Part shown: piece by piece, positions 8,090-15,650 of the stretch
Position numbering within the stretch: the first letter of the stretch is position 1
Layout of the letters: each line of letters begins with the position of its first letter
Assembly (NCBI GenBank): GCA_010031285.1
Contig: RHAY01000004.1
Coordinates: forward strand, 1-19,515
Direction of reading: 5' to 3'
Length of the DNA: 19,515 nucleotides
From: Methylophilaceae bacterium
GTDB lineage: Bacteria; Pseudomonadota; Gammaproteobacteria; Burkholderiales; Methylophilaceae
The notes under the pieces: generated by a model
The model's input: the letters and a program-made list of their open reading frames with translations, nothing else
The model's database searches: none
What the model was told of the DNA's origin: nothing
Made by a program: the position numbers and the translations under genes

Positions 8090-8925
8090 GGAAAATTGCT
8101 GATGTTAAAAAAATACTCCCTCTTGCAAAAAAATATGATGCCTTTGTTATTGAAGATGGCGCACAAGCACTTGGTGCTCGAACAAAAAAAGAATCCGTGG
8201 GTTTATTGGGTGATATAGGTATTTTTAGTTTAGGTGTAGGTAAGGGTTTAAGTATTTTTGCAGGTGGCGTTATTGTTGCTAAAAATAAGCCATTATTTTC
8301 TCTCATTCAAAAAACGAGTACTAGAATCGTTCCAACAAATTACCTCATAGAAACAAAACGTCTTCTTGAGCTTATTTTTTATTACATTTTTTATCGCCCA
8401 AGTTTATTACGTTTTGTATTTGGTATACCCTTAAGACACCATTTAAAAAAATCTAATTTTATTAAAGCTGCTGGGGACAATTGTAGCTTTAAATTTCCAA
8501 TACATCGTGTAAGTCGTTATCGAAAATACATAGGCTCTAATGCATTGAATCGTTTAAATGATTTTTTGAATTCGAATCGAAAAAAAGCTATATCAAGATT
8601 AAAAAAATTAGAGGCCATCAAAGGTTTAAAAGTACTTACAACCAATGAGTCAGAAGAAACATGGCCTTTTATAGTACTTATGATGCCAAATCAGAAAATA
8701 CGCGATCAAATAACTTCGGTATTGTGGTCGAAATCTTTAGGTGTTGGAAGACTTTTTATTGAAGCCATTTCAAATTATGATTATTTAAAACCTTACTTTA
8801 AAAATACAAATGTATCCGCAGGACAACAATTTGCGGCAAATACTATGATTATTTCAAATAGTCCTTGGTTAACTGACAAACATTTTAATCAAATTTATCG
8901 TGTATTGAATTTACACTTGAAATAA
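8089..8925 (+). pseudogene. DegT/DnrJ/EryC1-family aminotransferase, 5'-truncated
   Basis: Homology starts in mid-protein: GKIADVKKILPLAKKYDAFV, then VIEDGAQALGA with the Asp that contacts the PLP ring nitrogen, and FSLGVGKGLS with the Schiff-base Lys (codon 8242-8244). The C-terminal half continues to ISNSPWLTDKHFNQIYRVL. Whole members are ~370-400 residues and about the first 150 are absent. The only in-frame start-like codon is GTG at 8197, which lies inside the conserved core and has no ribosome-binding site. The family makes amino-sugars for O-antigen or glycoconjugates. The unusual C-terminal half (long basic section, SLGVGRLFIEAI) suggests a divergent subgroup whose substrate I cannot name. 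It is fused directly behind the truncated outer-membrane factor gene and converges on argH. Confidence 0.78.
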
Positions 8926-8940
8926 AGCGAAGTTTATTTC
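8919..8940. terminator. Small hairpin shared by two convergent genes
   Basis: GAAATAAA (8919-8926) and its exact reverse complement TTTATTTC (8933-8940) flank a 6-nt loop. The element overlaps the stop codons of the aminotransferase remnant (plus) and argH (minus), which are only 8 bp apart. The stem is entirely A/T except for one G:C pair, so it is a weak candidate for a bidirectional terminator. Confidence 0.35.
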
Positions 8941-10196
8941 TTTAGTGCTTTTTTAGCTTGATCAATTGATTTTTTCACTTGATCAAAAGATGTGCCGCCA
9001 ATATGATTTCTAGACTTGATTGAACCCTCAAGGGTGAGGTGACTATACACGTCATTTGAAATCATCTTACTAAATTTTTTTAATTCGTCGAGTCTAAGTT
9101 CTGACAAATCACATTTCTTTTTAATAGCCGCGTTCACAGCTTTTGCAACAATTTCATGTGCATCTCTAAATGCCACACCTTTAATCACAAGATAATCTGC
9201 TAAGTCTGTGGCAGTTGCATAACCTTTTAAAGTTGCTTCTTTCATATTTTTTTCATGCACTGTGATGCCTTTTAGCATATCTGCATAAATGGTTAGCACA
9301 TCTAAAATGGTATTAACAGTATCAAAAAGTGGCTCTTTGTCTTCTTGATTATCTTTATTGTAAGCAAGAGGCTGCGCTTTCATCAGCATCAGAAGTGCCA
9401 TCAGATGGCCTGTCACTCTTCCTGTTTTACCTCTGACTAACTCAGGGACATCAGGGTTCTTCTTTTGTGGCATGATGGATGAACCCGTACAGAACCTATC
9501 AGCAACTTCTATAAATCCAAACATGGGGCTCGACCACATAATGAGCTCTTCTGAAAATCTTGATAAGTGCGTCATAAGTAAAGATGCTGCAAAAGTAAAT
9601 TCAATTGCAAAATCCCTATCTGAAACTGCATCTAAAGAGTTTTCACATACACCATCAAATTTTAGTTTTTTAGCAACCTTATTTCTATCAATAGGATAAC
9701 TTGTGCCTGCAAGAGCTGCCGCACCTAAAGGCAATTGATTCATTCTTTTTCTGGCATCTTCAAACCTTGTGAGGTCTCTTTGCAACATTTCATAATAAGC
9801 CATCAAGTGATGGCCGAAAGTCACAGGCTGTGCCACTTGAAGATGAGTTAATCCAGGCATGATTGTTTTTTGGTGCTTTTCTGCTAACTGAACGACAGAT
9901 AACTGAAGTATTCTAATTTTTTGAATCGTTTCATCTGTCATCGCTCTTAACCATAATCTCAAATCAGTTGCGACCTGATCGTTTCTGGATCTACCTGTAT
10001 GTAATTTTTTACCAGCCTCGCCAATTTTATCCGTCAGTCTTTTTTCAATATTCAAATGAACATCTTCTAAATCTAATGACCATTTAAAAGTGCCTGCTAA
10101 TATTTCTTTTTGAATATTTTGTAGGCCACTTTGAATTGCTTTTAAATCTTTTTGCGTGATAATTTTTTGGGCGGCTAACATCTCGGCATGGGCCAT
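8934..10196 (-). CDS. argH: Argininosuccinate lyase, N-terminally truncated
   Basis: Cleaves argininosuccinate to arginine and fumarate, the last step of arginine synthesis, as a cytoplasmic tetramer. The body is clear: KKLHTGRSRNDQVATDL, MPGLTHLQVAQPVTFGHH and the fumarase/aspartase-superfamily signature GSSIMPQKKNPD with the flexible catalytic Ser loop (nt ~9450-9485). The C-terminus looks complete. From the first available ATG (10196) the product is 420 residues against ~460 usual. The same frame upstream still encodes argH-like FTASIGFDQKLGLYDIEGS as far as 10253, then meets unrelated sequence and an in-frame stop. No start lies in that stretch, and the usual N-terminal WGGRF block is missing. 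Past 10257 the DNA is hemC. This copy is therefore 5'-deleted together with its promoter and unlikely to be properly expressed. Confidence 0.92.
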   Translation of the reverse strand: MAHAEMLAAQKIITQKDLKAIQSGLQNIQKEILAGTFKWSLDLEDVHLNIEKRLTDKIGEAGKKLHTGRSRNDQVATDLRLWLRAMTDETIQKIRILQLSVVQLAEKHQKTIMPGLTHLQVAQPVTFGHHLMAYYEMLQRDLTRFEDARKRMNQLPLGAAALAGTSYPIDRNKVAKKLKFDGVCENSLDAVSDRDFAIEFTFAASLLMTHLSRFSEELIMWSSPMFGFIEVADRFCTGSSIMPQKKNPDVPELVRGKTGRVTGHLMALLMLMKAQPLAYNKDNQEDKEPLFDTVNTILDVLTIYADMLKGITVHEKNMKEATLKGYATATDLADYLVIKGVAFRDAHEIVAKAVNAAIKKKCDLSELRLDELKKFSKMISNDVYSHLTLEGSIKSRNHIGGTSFDQVKKSIDQAKKALKK

Positions 10197-10226
10197 AGAG
10201 CCTTCAATATCATAAAGACCTAATTT

Positions 10227-11108
10227 TTGGTCAAACCCTATGGACGCCGTGAATCTCAGCTTTTATCTTTTTATCCAAGATTAGAAGTGAGTATTCTCGG
10301 TATGACAACCCAAGGCGATAAAACGCTTAACAAGTCACTTTCCAAAATTGGTGGTAAAGGTCTCTTTATTAAAGAACTTGAGGTTGCATTACAAAATAAA
10401 GAAGCTGATATTGCTGTTCATTCGCTTAAAGACTTGCCCATGCATTTAAGTGATGAATTTATGATTGCTGCGATTGGAAAGCGGGAAGATGCAAGAGATG
10501 CGTTTATTTCCAATGATTTTGGGGCGCTAGAAATGTTGCCTCCAGGAAGCATTGTAGGCACTTCAAGTCTTCGCCGACAAAGCCAATTACAACGTCGATT
10601 TCCTGATCTCGTCATTGAACCATTACGAGGCAATTTACAAACTCGTTTAAGAAAACTCGATAAAAAACAATATCAAGGGATTATATTGGCAGCAGCAGGA
10701 CTCATTCGACTTAAATTAAAAACACGCATCCGACAATACATGTCACCTGAGAATTCAATTCCTGCTGTAGGACAAGGCGCCCTTGCTATTGAAATATTAA
10801 AAGCGCGTTCTGATCTTATAGAGCTATTAAAACCACTTCATCATCCTGAGTCAGCTCAGTGCGTTCTCGCTGAAAGAGCCATGAGTCGAACTTTGGGAGG
10901 TAGTTGCAATGTCCCTTTAGGTGCACATGCCATTATTGAAAATAAAATACTTAAACTCCAAGGCTTTGTTGCCACTATTGATGGAAAAGAAATGATTAAA
11001 GATAAAATTGAAGGCCCCGTTGAAAACGCTGAAAAGCTTGGCGAAAAACTTGCTAAACAGCTGCTTGATCAAGGTGCGGATAAAATTTTAGCAAGTCTTG
11101 CTCTATGA
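10227..11108 (+). CDS. hemC: Hydroxymethylbilane synthase (porphobilinogen deaminase), 5'-truncated
   Basis: Polymerises four porphobilinogens to hydroxymethylbilane in haem synthesis. Recognisable from LLSFYPRLEVSILGMTTQGD onward: GKGLFIKELEVAL, HSLKDLP with the catalytic Asp, SIVGTSSLRRQSQL, IPAVGQGALAIE and GGSCNVPLGAH with the Cys that carries the dipyrromethane cofactor. The first ~24 residues of the family, with the conserved I-A-T-R-x-S-x-L-A-L-W-Q block, are replaced. The frame can be opened at TTG 10227, but codons 10227-10253 lie on the antisense of argH and I see no Shine-Dalgarno sequence, so that start is probably not authentic. Homology begins at ~10257. The RRES just before resembles the family's TRES but coincides with argH antisense. 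The stop overlaps hemD (ATGA), giving an operon. Confidence 0.9.
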   Translation: MVKPYGRRESQLLSFYPRLEVSILGMTTQGDKTLNKSLSKIGGKGLFIKELEVALQNKEADIAVHSLKDLPMHLSDEFMIAAIGKREDARDAFISNDFGALEMLPPGSIVGTSSLRRQSQLQRRFPDLVIEPLRGNLQTRLRKLDKKQYQGIILAAAGLIRLKLKTRIRQYMSPENSIPAVGQGALAIEILKARSDLIELLKPLHHPESAQCVLAERAMSRTLGGSCNVPLGAHAIIENKILKLQGFVATIDGKEMIKDKIEGPVENAEKLGEKLAKQLLDQGADKILASLAL

Positions 11109-11812
11109 GTAAAAAAGAGCTTCATCAAACAGGCGTTGTCATTACGAGACCCTCTCATCAAACAGGTGAAATTAAAGCTTTAGTGAATGATCATCAAGGA
11201 CATCCTATCGAATTTCCATTACTTGAAATCAAATCAAAAAGTCAAAATGAAGTCTTTCAGAATATCGTTTTAAAATTGGATGATTATGATTGGGCTATTT
11301 TTATTAGCTCAAATGCAGTTCAATTTGGTATGCCCGCAGTAAAACATGCATTTCATACATTGCCTCAATCAACACAATTTGCTGCGATTGGACCCTCCAC
11401 TCAAAAAGCATTGAAATTATTTGATGTAAATGATGTGCTCATTCCAGATGAAAACTTTGATAGCGAAGGTTTACTCGCTACTAAAGAAATGAATGATATT
11501 AAAGATAAAAAAATTGTAATTTTTAGAGGTGAAGGTGGCCGTGAAACTTTGGCAGAAACCTTAAGGGCGAGAGGCGCTAAAGTAGAAAAAATACATATTT
11601 CAGCAGTGCTTATTACAAGCTCTGAAGCATGCAAAGAATTTGTTCGCTTAAGCCGCTTAAAAGATATGAATTTTTTAAAAGATGTTCTTTTTATTGTTAA
11701 TCACCCGAGAATGGTGAATGTACTTGAAAGAGAATCTTTTATGACTTTTGCGTCGGATGAACCTTCCGATCAATCCATGATGAAAAAACTCTTAGAAACA
11801 ATTGATCATTAA
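11105..11812 (+). CDS. hemD: Uroporphyrinogen-III synthase, with probable internal deletion
   Basis: Closes and inverts ring D of hydroxymethylbilane to give uroporphyrinogen III. Family landmarks are VVITRPSHQTGEI at the N-terminus, WAIFISSNAVQFG, FAAIGPSTQKAL, IVIFRGEGGRETLAETLRARGA and AVLITSSEACKEF. The ATG overlaps the hemC stop by four bases (ATGA), so translation is coupled. 235 residues is short for the family (about 245-265). The shortage can be localised: after RGAKVEK (residue ~162, nt ~11590) relatives have a section with a conserved Y-x-R and a helix before the [I/V]TSSEA strand, and here the two are joined directly. I infer an in-frame loss of roughly 20 codons. HemX and HemY, which often follow hemCD in betaproteobacteria, are absent. 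Confidence 0.88.
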   Translation: MSKKELHQTGVVITRPSHQTGEIKALVNDHQGHPIEFPLLEIKSKSQNEVFQNIVLKLDDYDWAIFISSNAVQFGMPAVKHAFHTLPQSTQFAAIGPSTQKALKLFDVNDVLIPDENFDSEGLLATKEMNDIKDKKIVIFRGEGGRETLAETLRARGAKVEKIHISAVLITSSEACKEFVRLSRLKDMNFLKDVLFIVNHPRMVNVLERESFMTFASDEPSDQSMMKKLLETIDH

Positions 11813-11922
11813 TTTGATTGCATTTAATGCTTCGAAGCTTAGCTAAAAAAATTGTTTTTTACTCCTTCAAACACTCCGGAACTTTTTAATCTCAATGAAG
11901 TCAATACTAAGTAGCCAAATTT

Positions 11923-11953
11923 TTGTAGAAAAAAATTAAGGCTCATGTATAAT
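11923..11953 (+). promoter_or_regulatory. Candidate sigma-70 promoter of the small secreted protein
   Basis: A perfect -10 TATAAT at 11948-11953, immediately preceded by TG, lies ~95 bp before the ATG at 12048. The best -35 candidate, TTGTAG at 11923-11928, is weak and spaced 19 bp away. The surrounding 235-bp gap after hemD holds this promoter, a leader hairpin and a GCTTCGAAGC palindrome near 11828, and no coding remnant that I can see. Confidence 0.5.
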
Positions 11954-11984
11954 GCGCGGCAAATCGTGCTTTATACACGGTTGT

Positions 11985-12016
11985 TATGTGTCAATTTTTT
12001 TATAACTTGATACATA
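11985..12016 (+). promoter_or_regulatory. Leader hairpin upstream of the small secreted protein
   Basis: TATGTGTCAA (11985-11994) pairs with TTGATACATA (12007-12016) through ten base pairs including one G-U, around a T-rich 12-nt loop. It lies in the ~90-nt untranslated leader implied by the TATAAT at 11948 and ends 31 nt before the ATG. It could stabilise the transcript or affect translation. No known riboswitch is recognised. Confidence 0.35.
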
Positions 12017-12047
12017 TTTTGTTTAATTTAATATTTAAGGAAATTAC

Positions 12048-12236
12048 ATGTCTAAGTTATTCGCTTCATTAGTTGCAGGTTTATTCGCACTTTCATTAAA
12101 CGCATTCGCTGCTGACGCTGCTAAACCAGCTGCTGATGCTAAACCAGCTGCTGATGCTAAAGCTGCTCCAGCAAAAGCTGACAAGAAAGCTGCTCCTGCT
12201 GCTAAACCAGCTGCTGATGCTAAAGCTGCTAAGTAA
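12048..12236 (+). CDS. Small secreted Ala/Lys/Pro-rich repeat protein (62 aa)
   Basis: Residues 1-21 are a clear Sec signal peptide (MSKLFASLVAGLFALSLNAFA) with Ala-x-Ala cleavage. The mature ~41 residues consist almost only of Ala, Lys, Asp and Pro, built from AKPAAD and KAAPA units. A 30-bp stretch recurs exactly at 12138-12167 and 12201-12230. A strong ribosome-binding site (AAGGA, 7 nt upstream), a consensus -10 and a strong terminator imply high expression as a single gene. No fold is expected; the mature part should be disordered and periplasmic. Its composition recalls the acid-shock protein Asr and similar alanine-rich exported peptides of betaproteobacteria, but that is resemblance only. 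Function unknown. Confidence 0.8.
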   Translation: MSKLFASLVAGLFALSLNAFAADAAKPAADAKPAADAKAAPAKADKKAAPAAKPAADAKAAK

Positions 12237-12256
12237 TTAGCTTTTTGTATCTAAAG

Positions 12257-12286
12257 AAAAAGGCGCTTTTAGCGCCTTTTTTTGTC
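12257..12286. terminator. Strong intrinsic terminator, probably bidirectional
   Basis: AAAAAGGCGCT (12257-12267), a TTT loop, and the exact complement AGCGCCTTTTT (12271-12281), followed by more T. The GC-rich core with A and T tracts on both sides would terminate the small secreted-protein gene on the plus strand and the convergent reductase gene (stop at 12299) on the minus strand. Confidence 0.92.
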
Positions 12287-12298
12287 TCTATTTGTTCT

Positions 12299-13321
12299 CT
12301 ATTTTTTTACCGGCGCTGCAAATGTAAAAGCGTCTGAATAAAATTCATCTTCTGGAAGACCTTGTGCAGTAAACGCCTTATGAGCCACTTCTACCATCTG
12401 GGGAGCCCCACAACAATACAATTGATAATCATTCAAACTTATAAAATCTTTTAAAACGGCCTCATGCACCAAACCTTCGCGTCCTTGCCATTTATCCTCT
12501 GAAAGCGATTCAGATAAAACAGGTATATATTCAATGTGTGAAAATTCATGAGCCCATCTTTTGCATAATGCATCCATATATAAATCTTCTAATACCCTAG
12601 CGCCCCGATAAAGCTTGATGGGTCGCTTCATACCTTTTTGAATTGATTCTTCTATCATGCCCTTAATTGGCGCAAATCCTGTTCCACCGGCTACAAAAAT
12701 AATAGGCTTTTTAGAATCCTCGCGTAAAAAGAAATTTCCAAAGGGGCCTTCTACGCGCAAAATAGATTTTTCTTTCATTTCTTTGAATACATATTCCGTA
12801 AATTCACCGCCTGGGATGAGTCTTAGATGTATCTCAAGTAATGAGGATTCGTGAGAAGGACTCGCAATCGAAAATGCTCGCCTCTTTCCATCTTTCAGTA
12901 GAAATTCTAGATATTGCCCTGCGACAAATTGAAGTTGGTCTGTACTCGGGAGTTTTAATTTCATGAGCATGACATCATGCGTAAGCTGCTCGAGAGCCTC
13001 AACACGAACAGGAAATATTTTGGGTCGAATATTATTAGTGATCGCGAGTTCTTTAATTTCAATAATTAAATTTTCAGTAGCAATTGCGCGACAAAATAAA
13101 GTCATGCCATTTTTAATTTCTTCTTCTGAAATCACGGATGATTGATAGTCCTCTAGGTGCACTTTGCCTTCAACTACTTTTCCTTTACATGCACCGCAAA
13201 CTCCATTTCGACAACCATAGGGCAGATGAATGCCTGCATCAATTGCAGCTTCAACAATTGTTTGGCTTGGCTTCGCTTGAAAAGCGTGTCCACTAGGCAA
13301 CAGTTTAATGGTGTAACTCAT
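12299..13321 (-). CDS. [2Fe-2S] ferredoxin/flavin reductase (CDP-glucoseen reductase-like)
   Basis: 340 residues with an intact two-part design. The N-terminal plant-type ferredoxin domain has Cys37-x4-Cys42-x2-Cys45 and Cys77 (YGCRNGVCGAC...LFC) to bind a [2Fe-2S] cluster. A ferredoxin-NADP reductase module follows, with the FAD motif RRAFSIAS and the NAD(P) motif FVAGGTGFAPIKG, ending CCGAPQMVEVA. Betaproteobacterial homologues are annotated as CDP-6-deoxy-delta-3,4-glucoseen reductase (AscD/E3), but no dideoxysugar genes are nearby. A general role as electron-transfer reductase for an unknown oxygenase or redox partner is safer. It is coupled to the upstream FxsA gene: the fxsA TAA and this ATG share one base (TAATG). 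It ends convergently at the terminator at 12257-12286. Confidence 0.88.
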   Translation of the reverse strand: MSYTIKLLPSGHAFQAKPSQTIVEAAIDAGIHLPYGCRNGVCGACKGKVVEGKVHLEDYQSSVISEEEIKNGMTLFCRAIATENLIIEIKELAITNNIRPKIFPVRVEALEQLTHDVMLMKLKLPSTDQLQFVAGQYLEFLLKDGKRRAFSIASPSHESSLLEIHLRLIPGGEFTEYVFKEMKEKSILRVEGPFGNFFLREDSKKPIIFVAGGTGFAPIKGMIEESIQKGMKRPIKLYRGARVLEDLYMDALCKRWAHEFSHIEYIPVLSESLSEDKWQGREGLVHEAVLKDFISLNDYQLYCCGAPQMVEVAHKAFTAQGLPEDEFYSDAFTFAAPVKK

Positions 13322-13716
13322 TATTTTAAAAGTTCATCATCGCGGCGATATTCGCCTTCAATTACGTCTTCTTCTGATGAATGCACATTTTGAGAAGTAT
13401 TGTCTTTCATCGGAATAAGTAACAATATGACAGCAAAAAAATCTGTGATAACGCCTGGAATAATAAATAGGATGCCTGCAAACAAATTTCGTGCACTTCC
13501 AATCATAGCTCTGATTGGATTGCCTCCCTGTCCCATCGCGCCCATAAGCTTTGCAAAAACCAATTGTTTTTCTTCTTTGATTAATCGCCAACCGAGGTAA
13601 GTGACTAAAACCATGTAAAGAAAAAACCACCATCCATAAAGATGGCTTAGCTTAAAGATGCCCCATATTTCAATGACTGGGAAGGATAATAAAAGAATAG
13701 TAAAAAGTAATCGCAT
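13321..13716 (-). CDS. fxsA: FxsA-family inner-membrane protein
   Basis: 131 residues with the FxsA pattern: an N-terminal hydrophobic segment (LLFTILLLSFPVIEIWGIFKL), a second (WWFFLYMVLVTYLGWRLIK), a central amphipathic stretch with GNPIRAMIGSARNLFAG, a third segment (ILFIIPGVITDFFAVILLLIP) and a charged C-terminal tail. FxsA is a small inner-membrane protein named for suppressing phage F exclusion when overproduced in E. coli; its normal role is poorly known. It is first in a two-gene minus-strand operon with the ferredoxin reductase and diverges from dsbD. No strong Shine-Dalgarno sequence precedes the ATG. Confidence 0.88.
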   Translation of the reverse strand: MRLLFTILLLSFPVIEIWGIFKLSHLYGWWFFLYMVLVTYLGWRLIKEEKQLVFAKLMGAMGQGGNPIRAMIGSARNLFAGILFIIPGVITDFFAVILLLIPMKDNTSQNVHSSEEDVIEGEYRRDDELLK

Positions 13717-13856
13717 TAGGTTATTCTATGATTTTAGTTAGAATTATATGTAATAAATGATCGTTGTGCTTAAGAGCTTGATGCAATCAATCTTAAGGAA
13801 CGATTTTATGATGATTTAACTCCAACTACTGTGTTTTTTATTAAAGGCCGCCACTC

Positions 13857-15650
13857 ATGTTTAGCCGTATTTTTTCTTTATCAAAAAAATTAACGATTCT
13901 ATTCAGTTTATTTTTTATCGGCTTAATTCTTAACGGTGTCTATGCAAAGGAATCTTTATTCTTAAAAGATAAGAATGATTTCTTGCAACCTGATGAAGCA
14001 TTTCAGTTAACCGTTAAAAAAAATCCTCAATCTATTGAAGCATCGTTCTTTATTGCAAAGGACTATTATCTATATCGCAACAAATTTAAAGTTGAATTTG
14101 ATCGGGCACCTCAAAACCAAATACTTTTGCCTGCGGCTGAAATTAAAACAGATACACATTTTGGTAAAACAGAAATTTATCACGACACTTTAAATGCTTC
14201 GATTCCCTATGATGCTAATCATCCTCCAAAAGAAATCAGTATGACTTATCAAGGATGCAGTGCAAAAGGCCTTTGCTATGCCCCGATTAAAAAAGAATTT
14301 AAATTTGATGCTATTCAGAGCAGTGGCTCAAAAACAATCAGCTCTAATTCAGAAGTTGATACGATGCAATTTTTATTGCAGTCAAAACATGTCGGTCTCA
14401 TTTTACTAGGATTCTTCATTGCGGGATTATTGCTCTCACTCACGCCCTGTGTATTACCAATGATTCCAATTCTATCAAGTATCATTTTTGCATCTCATAA
14501 ACGACCCAGCCATCAAACACGCTTAAAAGACTTTTTTCTATCTTTAAGTTATGTGGGTGGTGTTTCTTTCACTTATACATTGTTAGGTGTCTTTGCCGGA
14601 TTATCAGGTAATTTAATAACGACAAGTATACAAAGTCCGATGCTCATGGGCATCATGGGCATCGTTTTTATTCTTCTAGCGCTTTCTATGTTTGATTTAT
14701 ATGCTTTAAAATTACCTCATTTTATTGAGCATTTTATTGCAACTTCAATTCTAAAGGTTGAGGGTGGAAAATATCTCAATGTGTTTATTATTGGAACGAT
14801 TTCATCGCTTGTTTTAAGTCCTTGTATTGCCCCTCCTCTTGCAGGAGCCATTATTTACATTAATCAATCACGTGATTTTATTTTAGGTGGTTTAGCTTTA
14901 TTTACACTTTCCATTGGCATGAGCATGCCACTTCTTCTTATTGGTATTTTTTCTGATCAATGGCTTCCTAAACGTGGTCACTGGATGGTGATTGTGAAAG
15001 AACTTATTGGCTTTATGTTAATTGCCATGGGCCTTTTTATTATGAGCCCGCTCTTCTCAGAAAATATGAATCAAATTGCTTATAGCGCTCTACTGCTAAC
15101 ACTCTCTATTTATCTATTTTTTGCAAATCGTCGTTTCAAATATAAGACAATGTCTTGGGTGCATTTGGCTGCTTTTGTAACGCTCATTGCTTCAATTTTA
15201 CTTTTTGGATTAACACTGCAAAAAATAAATGTGATCGACAATGAAAATATTTCTAATACTTCCAAGCCTAATCATGTATCTGTTTTACCTTTTAAGCAAA
15301 TTCAAAGTCTTGATGATTTATCTCGAGAGCTTAATCAACGTGACAATAAAATGATCATGCTCGACTTCTACGCTGATTGGTGTGTCTCTTGCAAAGAATA
15401 CGAAAAACTTACCTTTAGTCATCCTAGAGTCAAAGAGTACTTATCTGAATACAGCTTACTCCAAGTGGATGTCACCCAAAACAATGCGGAACATAAAGCT
15501 TTATTAAAACATTTCAATCTTTATGGGCCGCCCGCTATATTATTTTTTGATAAACAACATAACGAATTACGCACTTTTAGAATTGTGGGTTACAAAAATG
15601 CTTCGCAAATGTTAGATCAACTCAAAACACTTCAACATGAAAATCAATAA
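13857..15650 (+). CDS. dsbD: Thiol:disulfide interchange protein DsbD
   Basis: Carries electrons from cytoplasmic thioredoxin across the inner membrane to periplasmic reductases (DsbC, CcmG/TlpA types). 597 residues, full length, all three domains present. A signal peptide ends near VYA (~30). The alpha domain has the Cys134/Cys140 pair (QGCSAKGLCYAP). The eight-helix beta domain has Cys198 (LTPCVLPM) and Cys323 (LSPCIAPP). The C-terminal thioredoxin-like gamma domain has Cys509-Val-Ser-Cys512 (DWCVSCKEYEK). All six redox cysteines are in place. The ATG at 13857 has only a modest AAAGG site ~10 nt upstream. It overlaps the following thioredoxin-like gene by 14 nt, an obvious functional partner and probable substrate. 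The 140-bp divergent gap to fxsA holds its promoter, not clearly identifiable. Confidence 0.96.
   Translation: MFSRIFSLSKKLTILFSLFFIGLILNGVYAKESLFLKDKNDFLQPDEAFQLTVKKNPQSIEASFFIAKDYYLYRNKFKVEFDRAPQNQILLPAAEIKTDTHFGKTEIYHDTLNASIPYDANHPPKEISMTYQGCSAKGLCYAPIKKEFKFDAIQSSGSKTISSNSEVDTMQFLLQSKHVGLILLGFFIAGLLLSLTPCVLPMIPILSSIIFASHKRPSHQTRLKDFFLSLSYVGGVSFTYTLLGVFAGLSGNLITTSIQSPMLMGIMGIVFILLALSMFDLYALKLPHFIEHFIATSILKVEGGKYLNVFIIGTISSLVLSPCIAPPLAGAIIYINQSRDFILGGLALFTLSIGMSMPLLLIGIFSDQWLPKRGHWMVIVKELIGFMLIAMGLFIMSPLFSENMNQIAYSALLLTLSIYLFFANRRFKYKTMSWVHLAAFVTLIASILLFGLTLQKINVIDNENISNTSKPNHVSVLPFKQIQSLDDLSRELNQRDNKMIMLDFYADWCVSCKEYEKLTFSHPRVKEYLSEYSLLQVDVTQNNAEHKALLKHFNLYGPPAILFFDKQHNELRTFRIVGYKNASQMLDQLKTLQHENQ

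Noticed and set aside
8197..8925. A stand-alone 242-residue protein starting at GTG 8197
   Set aside because: Aminotransferase homology extends in frame upstream to ~8089, and the GTG lies inside the PLP-binding core with no Shine-Dalgarno sequence, so this is a truncated gene.
10227..10256. TTG at 10227 as the authentic hemC start
   Set aside because: The codons from 10227 to 10253 are the antisense of conserved argH sequence, no ribosome-binding site is visible, and the conserved HemC N-terminal block is absent.
12138..12230. Exact 30-bp repeats as a possible CRISPR or mobile repeat
   Set aside because: There are only two full copies, both inside the coding sequence of an Ala/Lys-rich repeat protein and in the same frame; this is internal protein repetition.
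13765..13920. Open frame running from just after a TAA at ~13771 into dsbD, reading LKERFYDDLTPTTVFFIKG
   Set aside because: It has no start codon, no recognisable family and overlaps dsbD in another frame. It could be a remnant of a lost gene, since cutA often sits between fxsA and dsbD, but it does not resemble CutA; chance is the simpler reading.
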